Source: CALJDF01 sp038121105
GTDB taxonomy: Bacteria; Pseudomonadota; Alphaproteobacteria; SHVP01
NCBI GenBank assembly: GCA_038121105.1
Contig: JAYONB010000004.1
Location: forward strand, 1-64,000
Direction of reading: 5' to 3'
Length of the DNA stretch: 64,000 nucleotides
The notes below the pieces were generated by a model. It saw only the letters and a list, made by a program, of their open reading frames with translations. It was not told the origin of the DNA and ran no database searches. Both the position numbers and the translations under genes were made by a program. Shown here in pieces: positions 25,031 through 32,310 of this stretch (positions within the stretch are counted from its first letter, which is position 1; every line of letters starts with the position of its first letter).

Positions 25031-26274
25031 GCTTCCTCCGCGAGTCGCAAGCCGGCGAACATCCAACGAGTATCGGGGTAGTAGAAGTTGCGGTAGGTGG
25101 CGCGCATGTGGCCGTCCGGCGTTGCGCAACAGCCACCGCGCAGCACGATTTGGTTGCTCATGAACTTGCCGTTGTATTCGCCGACCGCACCTGCTGCGGG
25201 ACGAAACCCCGGATAGGCGACGTAGGGGGTCTGCGTCCATTCCCATACGTCGCCGAACATCTGCTGCAGGCCAGCGCCTTGCGTCGGCGTCGGACGGAAA
25301 TAGCCGCTGCCCAGCGTGTTGCCCTCTGGTGCCAATGCGCCGGCGGCATGTTCCCATTCCTGTTCGGTAGGTAGTCGTTTGCCGGCCCAGGTTGCAAAAG
25401 CATCGGCTTCGTAATGGCTGACGTGACACACCGGCGCGGCATCCTCGACCGGCTGCAAGCCCGAAAGCCCCATCGCGTGCCAGTCGCCGTCGATCTGTTC
25501 CCAATAGAGCGGCGCGTCCCAGCCGTTTTGATTCACCGTCATCCAACCGTCGGACAACCATAGGTCGGTTCGCCGATAACCCCCGTCCGCGATGAACGCT
25601 TTCCACTCGCCATTGGTCACCGGCCGCGATGCCAATCGGAATGGGTGCACCAAGGCGTTATGGCGCGGACCTTCGCAATCGAACGCAAAGCCCTTGCCGT
25701 CGTGACCGATCTCGACGATGCCGCCGTCAAATGCGATCCACTCGAGGTCGGTGGTCTGGCCTACCGCCGAAGGGCGGTAGGGGGCGAAAGACGGGCGCAG
25801 GGCGTTGTGCGAAAACAAGTTCAAGATGTCTATCAACAGCAATTCGTCGTGCTGTTCTTCATGGGCGATGCCAAGTTCGATGAGAGGTGCGACCGTGGCC
25901 CATTGCGTTTGGTCGGCCGTTTCGAACAACCGGTCCATGGCCGCGTCGACGTGGTCGCGATAGTCGGTCACCTCCGACACGGTGGGGCGGGTTACCAGGC
26001 CTCGTTGCGGCCGTGGGTGACGCGCACCGACGGCTTCGTAGTAGGAATTGAACAAGAACCCATAGGTTGGGTCGGGCGGGGCGTAGCCCGGGAGATGGGG
26101 TTGCAGCAAGAATGTGTCGAAGAACCAAGAGGTGTGCGCGCGATGCCATTTCGTCGGGCTCGCGTCAGGCATCGATTGCGGGACCTGATCCTCGGGTTCG
26201 AGGTGCCCCGCCAGTTCCTCGGTCAGCGCACGACACCGACGGTACCGCGCCGCGAGCGCCTCGCGGTCGGTCAT
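25027..26274 (-). CDS. egtB: Ergothioneine sulfoxide synthase EgtB
   Basis: 415 residues from ATG 26274. EgtB is a non-haem iron enzyme that joins hercynine to a thiol (gamma-glutamylcysteine or cysteine) with oxygen. The N-terminal DinB-like domain supplies the three-His iron site: KWHRAHTSWFF (near 44-47) and IAHEEQHDELL (His138 and His142). The C-terminal FGE-sulfatase (C-type lectin-like) domain shows RLPTEQEWEHAA, FGDVWEWTQTPY and VLRGGCCATP. It is transcribed first, with egtD coupled. The thiol donor type cannot be told by eye. Confidence 0.94.
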   Translation of the reverse strand: MTDREALAARYRRCRALTEELAGHLEPEDQVPQSMPDASPTKWHRAHTSWFFDTFLLQPHLPGYAPPDPTYGFLFNSYYEAVGARHPRPQRGLVTRPTVSEVTDYRDHVDAAMDRLFETADQTQWATVAPLIELGIAHEEQHDELLLIDILNLFSHNALRPSFAPYRPSAVGQTTDLEWIAFDGGIVEIGHDGKGFAFDCEGPRHNALVHPFRLASRPVTNGEWKAFIADGGYRRTDLWLSDGWMTVNQNGWDAPLYWEQIDGDWHAMGLSGLQPVEDAAPVCHVSHYEADAFATWAGKRLPTEQEWEHAAGALAPEGNTLGSGYFRPTPTQGAGLQQMFGDVWEWTQTPYVAYPGFRPAAGAVGEYNGKFMSNQIVLRGGCCATPDGHMRATYRNFYYPDTRWMFAGLRLAEEA

Positions 26275-26382
26275 TTCAGCCGGCGCTGGTGACGTTCTAG
26301 GGATAATCCCCCCTGACGGGCAGCCCCATCACCCAACGTTCCAACCCGTCACGTTTGGTGATAATAATAAACAACGGTGAAT

Positions 26383-26493
26383 ATGACTTTGAAAAACAGG
26401 CTGCCGTTGCGAATCGGCAATAACCTAGGGGCGCTGGCACTGGAATTCAACGGCGGTGTTGTCGGGTCGCCAAGTTGTGAAAGTCGCCTCTGA
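26383..26493 (+). CDS. Possible small ORF (36 residues) before the radical SAM cluster
   Basis: An ATG-started frame of 36 codons in the 297-base gap between divergent egtB and the Nfu gene. It begins MTLKNRLPLRIGNNLGALAL and ends SPSCESRL with TGA. The leader-like hydrophobic half and a Cys/Ser-containing tail would fit a peptide substrate of the downstream radical SAM and ATP-grasp enzymes, but the upstream GGTGA lies very close to the ATG and no homologue is known to me. It may well be a chance frame. Confidence 0.2.
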   Translation: MTLKNRLPLRIGNNLGALALEFNGGVVGSPSCESRL

Positions 26494-26513
26494 GTCTTGG
26501 GCTTGGCCCTTGA

Positions 26514-26526
26514 TTGCGGATCGCAA
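26514..26526. promoter_or_regulatory. Inverted repeat TTGCG-GAT-CGCAA upstream of the Nfu gene
   Basis: A perfect 5-base inverted repeat with a 3-base spacer, 46 bases before the ATG of the Nfu-like gene. Such symmetry in a promoter region fits a dimeric regulator. No known consensus is matched. Confidence 0.35.
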
Positions 26527-26537
26527 ATGCGTACATT

Positions 26538-26551
26538 GCCGAATAATCGGC
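26538..26551. promoter_or_regulatory. Inverted repeat GCCGA-ATAA-TCGGC upstream of the Nfu gene
   Basis: Second perfect inverted repeat, 20 bases before the start codon and 11 bases after the first one. It overlaps the place where a -10 element would sit (ATAAT), so a bound protein could block transcription. Assignment to a regulator is not possible by eye. Confidence 0.35.
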
Positions 26552-26571
26552 TGAATTAGTCAGGATTAAAA

Positions 26572-27426
26572 ATGTTCATCCAAACCGAACAATTGGCCGA
26601 TCCCGCGCAACTCCGGTTCAACCCGGGCCAGGAGATCTTGGCGGACGGTGGCGAGCGGCACTTTGCCGACGCCGCGGAGGCCCAAGCGGCATCGCCCTTG
26701 GCGGCTCGGTTGTTCGAAGCGGGGAACGTCACCGGGGTCACGCTGATGCAGGCCGCCGTCGTCGTCGAGAAACACGCCGATGCCGATTGGACCGAGCTCA
26801 AGCCGGCGGTGCTGGTCGCGATCATGGATCACCTGACCCATGGCCACCCCATTCTCACCTCAGATGCGCCATCGACCGCCGCGGCAACCAAACAAGACGA
26901 CGACCCGCTGAACAACAAGATCCGTGACATCATCGATGAACGCATCATGCCGGTCGTCAGTCGCGACGGCGGCGAGGTTATTTTCGTCGAGTTCAACGAC
27001 GGCGATGTCGTCTTGGAACTCAAAGGCTCGGCACGCAGCCTCATCGGCGGGATCGAAAACATGATCCGGCACTTCGTTCCCGAAGTTGAACGGGTCGTCG
27101 ATCATCTCGATGCGATTCCCAAACCCGGTCTCGACACGCCGGAGGGTCGCGCCGTCAAGCAAGTGTTGGACGAACAGATCAACCCCTCCGTCGCAATGCA
27201 CGGCGGGCATATCGCGCTGGTCGACGTGCAGGGCGATACGGTCTTCATTCGCCTCGAAGGCGGGTGCCAAGGATGCGGCATGGCCGATGTCACGCTCAAA
27301 CAAGGTGTCGAAGTGGCCATCAAGCAAGCGGTCCCGTCGATCAACGCGGTGCTGGACTCCACCGATCATGCCGGTGGCGAGAACCCCTATTTCGCGCCCG
27401 GCAAAGGGGGCATGGAAGCTTACTAG
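26572..27426 (+). CDS. Nfu-type iron-sulfur scaffold with an extra degenerate NifU domain
   Basis: 284 residues from ATG 26572. Residues 1-95 are an Nfu N-terminal domain (LRFNPGQEIL, GVTLMQAAVVVEK). Two NifU C-terminal-like domains follow. The last (about 195-262) has the cluster ligands C232-Q-G-C235. The middle one (about 113-180) has the same fold pattern, RIMPVVSRDGGEV, but GSARSL where GGCQGC is expected, so it cannot bind a cluster. Nfu proteins pass 4Fe-4S clusters to client enzymes. It is 23 bases upstream of a radical SAM gene, whose cluster it may supply. Confidence 0.88.
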   Translation: MFIQTEQLADPAQLRFNPGQEILADGGERHFADAAEAQAASPLAARLFEAGNVTGVTLMQAAVVVEKHADADWTELKPAVLVAIMDHLTHGHPILTSDAPSTAAATKQDDDPLNNKIRDIIDERIMPVVSRDGGEVIFVEFNDGDVVLELKGSARSLIGGIENMIRHFVPEVERVVDHLDAIPKPGLDTPEGRAVKQVLDEQINPSVAMHGGHIALVDVQGDTVFIRLEGGCQGCGMADVTLKQGVEVAIKQAVPSINAVLDSTDHAGGENPYFAPGKGGMEAY

Positions 27427-27449
27427 GGCGCCGCAGAGCCGGTTGCGTG

Positions 27450-28835
27450 ATGCACGTCGTTCTAGCCTCGACTTACGACCTCGGACATCAGCCGCTCGGG
27501 CTGTCGTCGCCCGCCGCATGGTTGCGCGATGCCGGGGCGACGGTTCGCTGCCTGGATCTTTCCCTCGACAGGCTCGACGAAGAAGCGGTCAGATCCGCGT
27601 CTTTGGTCGCCTTTCACGTGCCCATGCATACCGCGACCCGGTTGGCGGCGGAGATCATGCCCAAGGTGCGCGCCCTAAACCCCGATGTGCACCTCGCAGC
27701 CTATGGTCTTTATGCATCCGTCAACGAAGACTATCTCCGTTCTCTGGGCGTTGCGTCGATCATCGGCGGCGAATACGAGGCGGCCTTGGTGGGCGTCTAT
27801 GAGGATTTGGCGGCAGGGCGCGATGTCGTCCGCAATGGCGCCACGGTCCATATGGATAAGTTGCAGTTTCGGTTGCCAGATCGCACGGGTCTTCCGAGTG
27901 TCGACGAGTACGGCAAGCTGCGCATGGCGGATGGTGGTGAAATTGTCGCCGGCTACACCGAGGCAAGTCGCGGATGCAAACATCGATGCCGGCATTGTCC
28001 GGTCGTGCCGGTTTACGACGGCGCTTTCCGTATCGTGCAACGCGACATCGTCCTAAACGATATCGCACAACAGGTCGCCGCCGGGGCGCGCCATATTACA
28101 TTTGGCGATCCCGATTTCCTGAACGGCCCACGCCATGCAATGGCCGTGGTCGCGGGCCTTCATGAACGCTTTCCCGACCTCACCTACGATGTAACGATCA
28201 AGGTCGAGCACTTGTTGCGCCACCGAACGCTGCTGCCCGACCTCACCAAGACCGGTTGTTTGTTCGTCACGACCGCGGTCGAGGCCATGGATGACGACAG
28301 CCTCGAGATACTGGACAAAGGACATACGCGCGCCGACTTCATCGAAGCCATCGCGTTGGCCCGTCAGGCGGGTCTCACGCTGTCACCGACGTTCGTCCCG
28401 TTTGCGCCTTGGACGTCGCTCTCTGGTTATGCGGCGCTCCTTGAAGATCTAGCGGCGCTCGATCTGATCGGCAACGTGGCGCCGGTGCAGTTGGCGATCC
28501 GGTTGCTGGTGCCGCAAGGGTCCTTATTGATTGGGCATCCCGCGATGACAGATGCGCTTGGTGCGTTTGACGCCGAAGGGCTCAGTTACCAGTGGCGTCA
28601 TCCCGATCCGCGTGTCGATGCGTTGCAAAAGGACGTGCAGCGCGTCGTTGAGGACTCCGAAGGCGCCGGCGAAACGCGACAACAGACCTTCGCGCATGTC
28701 TGGTCATTGGCCCAAGCAGCGGCGGGAACGAATCGACCACTTCCTCAGTTGGCACAGCTGGCGCCTATCCCGCACATGAGCGAGCCCTGGTACTGCTGCG
28801 CGGAGCCCACGGACCTGCAACGCAACGCGATCTAA
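27450..28835 (+). CDS. B12-binding-type radical SAM protein with CCAEP tail
   Basis: 461 residues from ATG 27450. The first 120 residues look like a cobalamin-binding-type Rossmann domain, though no clear DxHxxG motif is seen. The radical SAM cluster motif is C176-x3-C180-x2-C183 (SRGCKHRCRHC), followed by FGDPDFLNGP and VEAMDDDSLEILDKGH. The protein ends with WYCCAEPTDLQ, the CCAEP/CUAEP tail that I recall as the mark of a small radical SAM group in which some members carry selenocysteine at the second Cys. Here both are TGC codons (Cys449, Cys450). Reaction unknown. The ATP-grasp gene starts four bases after its stop. Confidence 0.88.
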   Translation: MHVVLASTYDLGHQPLGLSSPAAWLRDAGATVRCLDLSLDRLDEEAVRSASLVAFHVPMHTATRLAAEIMPKVRALNPDVHLAAYGLYASVNEDYLRSLGVASIIGGEYEAALVGVYEDLAAGRDVVRNGATVHMDKLQFRLPDRTGLPSVDEYGKLRMADGGEIVAGYTEASRGCKHRCRHCPVVPVYDGAFRIVQRDIVLNDIAQQVAAGARHITFGDPDFLNGPRHAMAVVAGLHERFPDLTYDVTIKVEHLLRHRTLLPDLTKTGCLFVTTAVEAMDDDSLEILDKGHTRADFIEAIALARQAGLTLSPTFVPFAPWTSLSGYAALLEDLAALDLIGNVAPVQLAIRLLVPQGSLLIGHPAMTDALGAFDAEGLSYQWRHPDPRVDALQKDVQRVVEDSEGAGETRQQTFAHVWSLAQAAAGTNRPLPQLAQLAPIPHMSEPWYCCAEPTDLQRNAI

Positions 28836-28839
28836 TTCG

Positions 28840-30099
28840 ATGGCCCGGCTCTTACTGTTGGTGCCGACATCGTCCTACCGCATCGGTGATTTCTTGGAGG
28901 CGGCACGCGCAACCGGCGCGGAAGTCGTCGTCGGCGTCGGTGACGGACCGGGCACCCCGTTGCCGGGTGCGCGGACGCTGGCGTTGGATTTCGCCAATCA
29001 CAATCTCGGCGTCACCCAGATTGCCGACTACGCCGCACAACATCCGCTCGATGCGATTATCGCGGTCGATGAAGGACCCACACTTTTGGCCGCGCGGGGC
29101 AGCCAGGCACTGGGTCTGCCGTATAACCGACCGGAATCGATCGAAACCGCGGGGAACAAGCAGCGCCTGCGCGAAGTCCTCACGGCAGCGGGATTGCCCC
29201 AGGCGCGTTTCGACGTCCTCCCCATTGAAGGGCCCGCGCGAAATCGGGTCGGCTATCCGTGCGTGGTGAAACCGTTGTCGATGTCGGCAAGTCGGGGCGT
29301 GATCCGTGCCGACGACGAAGACGCGTTTCGGGCGAACTTCGATCGCGTGGCGGGGATCATCCGCGCCGAGGATCCCGGGCTCCGCCATCCGGCATCACGT
29401 TCCATCCTCGTCGAGTCGTTTTTGCCCGGTGTCGAGGTTGCGCTCGAAGGACTCCTCGATGGCGGGTCGCTTACAACGCTAGCGATCTTCGACAAACCCG
29501 ATCCGTTGGACGGCCCGTTTTTCGAAGAGACCATTTACGTCACGCCCTCCCGCCTCGACATCGCCCAGCAGGAGGCGGTGAAGCGCGCGGTTGCCGGCGC
29601 GGTTGCGGCGGTCGGGCTGCGCACCGGACCGATCCACGCCGAGGTGCGCTTGGATGGGACTAACGCCTATGTTCTCGAAGTCGCCGCGCGTTCGATTGGC
29701 GGGTTGTGCGGGCGAACGCTTCGGTTCGGCACCGGACTCACGTTGGAAGAGCTCATCGTTCGCCAGGCCTTGGGCCAAGACATCGAGGCCATGCGGGAAG
29801 AACAAGCGGCGGGCGTGATGATGATCCCCATTCCGAAGGCCGGTCGCCTCGACTATGTCGACGGAGTCGCCGAGGCGCAGTTCGCCGAGGGCATCCATGA
29901 GGTCACGATCAGTGTCGCACGGGGGGAAACCCTGGTGCCATTACCGGAAGGCAATCGCTATCTCGGCTTTATTCTCGCGCGCGGCCCAACCCCGGAAGCG
30001 GTGGAACGCTCGCTCCGCACGGCCCATGCTTGCCTGGAGTTCGGGATCAGCGCACCGTCCGCTCGACAACCCGACGTATCGTCAGCCCCTGAACGATGA
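28840..30099 (+). CDS. ATP-grasp family ligase
   Basis: 419 residues from ATG 28840. Order: an N-terminal Rossmann-like domain (LLLLVPTSSYRIGDFLEAA), the ATP-grasp core with VGYPCVVKPLSMSASRGV for the nucleotide, ILVESFLPGVEVALEGLL, and the Mg-binding end GPIHAEVRLDGTNAYVLEVAA with two acidic ligands. Such enzymes join a carboxylate to an amine or thiol through an acyl phosphate. It is the last gene of the Nfu-radical SAM-ATP-grasp operon. Its 3' end overlaps the convergent antiporter gene by 53 bases, more than any other pair here. Confidence 0.9.
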   Translation: MARLLLLVPTSSYRIGDFLEAARATGAEVVVGVGDGPGTPLPGARTLALDFANHNLGVTQIADYAAQHPLDAIIAVDEGPTLLAARGSQALGLPYNRPESIETAGNKQRLREVLTAAGLPQARFDVLPIEGPARNRVGYPCVVKPLSMSASRGVIRADDEDAFRANFDRVAGIIRAEDPGLRHPASRSILVESFLPGVEVALEGLLDGGSLTTLAIFDKPDPLDGPFFEETIYVTPSRLDIAQQEAVKRAVAGAVAAVGLRTGPIHAEVRLDGTNAYVLEVAARSIGGLCGRTLRFGTGLTLEELIVRQALGQDIEAMREEQAAGVMMIPIPKAGRLDYVDGVAEAQFAEGIHEVTISVARGETLVPLPEGNRYLGFILARGPTPEAVERSLRTAHACLEFGISAPSARQPDVSSAPER

Positions 30100-31309
30100 T
30101 CGAGAAAACAACGACGCCATAGGTGATCGCCAGGATCGGTTCGCGCGCCGCCACGTCGGGTAAAGAGAGTGCCAGCGCCACCGAAATCCCGCCTTTCAGG
30201 CCGCCCCACGTTAGTACCGGAATGGCGCCTTTGGTGAATTCCTGTCGCAGCCCAAGTACCGTGATGGGCAAGGAGACGGCGATAAACCGCGCGGCAAGGG
30301 CGATTGGGATGGCAACCAACATGCCCAACACCTCCGGCGCTGTGAACGATAGGGCGATCACTTCGAAGCCAATCAACAGGAATAGGGCGGCGTTAAGAAT
30401 CTCGTCCAGCAGATTCCAAAACGTTTCGACGTGCTGTTGCGTCTTATCGCTCATGGCAAGGCGAGTCCCATGGTTGCCCATAAGCAAGCCGGCAATGACC
30501 ACTGCAATCGGGCCGGAAACGTGAAGCTGGGACGCGATGCCGTAGGTCACCATCACCAGCGACAACGTGATGAGAATCTCCAGGTTGTATTCGTCGATCG
30601 ACTTCATGGCGTAGAACGCCACCAGGCCGGTGACGAGCCCCAGCAAAGCGCCGCCCAATGCCTCGACGACGAAAAGCTCGGCCACATCGAGCGCACCGAT
30701 CGCCTCGCCGCCATGACCGCCGCCAACCGCGATCGCCACAAGTATGGCAAAGACCACGACCCCAACGCCGTCGTTGAACAGGCTCTCGCCGGCGATCTTG
30801 GCGCGTAGGCTGGGCGGGACGCCGGGCACGTTCTTGAGAATGCCGAGCACTGCAACGGGATCGGTAGGAGAGATCAGCGCGCCGAACACCAGCGCCCAGA
30901 CGAACGGTAGGTCGATGCCCAGCAGCTGAGCGAGATAGAAAATACCGATCGCATTGAGCGCGGTCGAAATTAAGACCCCGATCGTTGCGAGCGAACCGAT
31001 CGCCCATTTCCGGGCAAGGAGCTCATCCAAATTGACGTGAAGCGCGCCGGCGAACAGCAGGAAGCTGAGCAGCCCCTCCATCAGCGTTTCGTGGAAATCG
31101 ATTTGCAGGAACGCCGCGCGCGCCGTGTCCCTGAGGTTCAGGTCCGGCACTGCGGCGTCAATCGCGATGACACCCAGGGACGAGGCGAGGGCGATCACCA
31201 CAAGTCCGATCGTCGAGGGAAGTTTGAGCCATCGGTAATTGATGTAGCCGAAGAGGGCCGCAAGCGTGATGACCGCGGTCGCAATGTTGATGAGGCCCAG
31301 ATCTGTCAT
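30047..31309 (-). CDS. CPA1-type Na+/H+ antiporter
   Basis: 420 residues from ATG 31309; the frame further upstream is not coding-like. About 12 hydrophobic helices are visible. The transport core has GALISPTDPVAVLGIL and GESLFNDGVGVVVFA, whose Asn-Asp pair marks electroneutral CPA1 exchangers (NhaP/NHE). A late segment TWGGLKGGISVALALSLP is also typical. It exchanges sodium (or potassium) for protons at the inner membrane. The last residues lie antisense to the ATP-grasp tail. Confidence 0.92.
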   Translation of the reverse strand: MTDLGLINIATAVITLAALFGYINYRWLKLPSTIGLVVIALASSLGVIAIDAAVPDLNLRDTARAAFLQIDFHETLMEGLLSFLLFAGALHVNLDELLARKWAIGSLATIGVLISTALNAIGIFYLAQLLGIDLPFVWALVFGALISPTDPVAVLGILKNVPGVPPSLRAKIAGESLFNDGVGVVVFAILVAIAVGGGHGGEAIGALDVAELFVVEALGGALLGLVTGLVAFYAMKSIDEYNLEILITLSLVMVTYGIASQLHVSGPIAVVIAGLLMGNHGTRLAMSDKTQQHVETFWNLLDEILNAALFLLIGFEVIALSFTAPEVLGMLVAIPIALAARFIAVSLPITVLGLRQEFTKGAIPVLTWGGLKGGISVALALSLPDVAAREPILAITYGVVVFSIIVQGLTIRRVVERTVR

Positions 31310-31419
31310 GGCGATGTCCCGATGGCTCAAGGGAAGTTGAACATGCCTTCTGCGACCTTGTCTTGCAAAGTATGGGTGCGGTTCGTATCGAAAGTCGCCG
31401 TCACCCAAAGGAGGCTCCC

Positions 31420-32241
31420 ATGGCGCGTTTCGGTACGCTCCTTGCCGCGATTCTGATCCTCGTTGTCGGGGGAGCGAACGCGTTCGCACAAGAACGGTCC
31501 TTTACAGTGGGATCAATCGCCCAGGTCGCCGACGGCACGATGCCCCGAATGACGGAAATCTCGCATACCGACGCGGTGCTTCGGTTCCGATCCAACATTC
31601 CTTTGGCTTGCTCGGTGGTCTATGGCGAGACCACCGGTTTCGGCTCGATCGCCGTGGACCAGGATATGAACGGCGGAGCGCATAGCGACCATCACCCCTT
31701 ACTGACCGGCCTCAAGCCCGACACCACCTATCATTTTCGCGTCCAGGGCGTCGCGGCGGACGGCCGCGTTTTTGTCGGCGAGACGCAAACATTCAGAACG
31801 CCGGCCGCGCCGAAGACCGAGCGCCTGAATCTCGCTTCGCTATCCGCGGGCGCCCAGGTCGTCGACGTTTCGAGCAACTGGTCCAATCAAGCCAATGACG
31901 GATCCTGGGGTGCCAACAATGCGATCGACGGGCAACGTGGGTCGGCTTGGTCCTCGGATGGAGATGGCGACGGCGCTTTTATCGTGGTTGAACTGCCCAG
32001 ACGTGCCGCCATCGGCGAGATCGAGGTATGGACGCGAACGATGAGCGACGGCACCGCGCAGACCTACAAATTCACGGTGACGACGGACGAGGGACGCACC
32101 GTTGGCCCCTTCGAACTGCCGGATGCCACCAAGCCTTATCGATTTGAAGTCGATCTCGAGGCAACGTCGTTGCGCCTCGACGTGATCGAGAGCAGCGGCG
32201 GCAATACCGGTTTGATCGAGTTCGCCGCCTACGAGAAATAA
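31420..32241 (+). CDS. Secreted protein with FN3-like and discoidin (F5/8 C)-like domains
   Basis: 273 residues from ATG 31420, behind AAAGGAGG. A signal peptide (LLAAILILVVGGANAFAQE, cut after AFA) exports it. Residues 30-145 resemble the N-terminal FN3-type domain of purple acid phosphatases (HHPLLTGLKPDTTYHFRVQG). Residues 150-273 resemble a discoidin jelly roll (SSNWSNQANDGSWGANNAIDG, AWSSDGDGDGAFIVVEL), a carbohydrate-binding fold. It probably binds glycans or the cell envelope outside the cytoplasm. No catalytic domain follows. Confidence 0.82.
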   Translation: MARFGTLLAAILILVVGGANAFAQERSFTVGSIAQVADGTMPRMTEISHTDAVLRFRSNIPLACSVVYGETTGFGSIAVDQDMNGGAHSDHHPLLTGLKPDTTYHFRVQGVAADGRVFVGETQTFRTPAAPKTERLNLASLSAGAQVVDVSSNWSNQANDGSWGANNAIDGQRGSAWSSDGDGDGAFIVVELPRRAAIGEIEVWTRTMSDGTAQTYKFTVTTDEGRTVGPFELPDATKPYRFEVDLEATSLRLDVIESSGGNTGLIEFAAYEK

Positions 32242-32310
32242 TCGGCAAGCCGGTACGAATACGCGTCAGAGCGAATCCGAGCGGGACGAGATGGCGGTGT
32301 CGTTCCGCCT

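Noticed and set aside
28770..28835. In-frame selenocysteine in the radical SAM tail
   Set aside because: The codons for the Cys pair are TGC TGC, with no TGA in the tail before the terminal TAA.
30000..31489. Extended start of the antiporter at 31489
   Set aside because: The first 60 codons are hydrophilic and unlike CPA1 N-termini; the natural first helix starts at ATG 31309.
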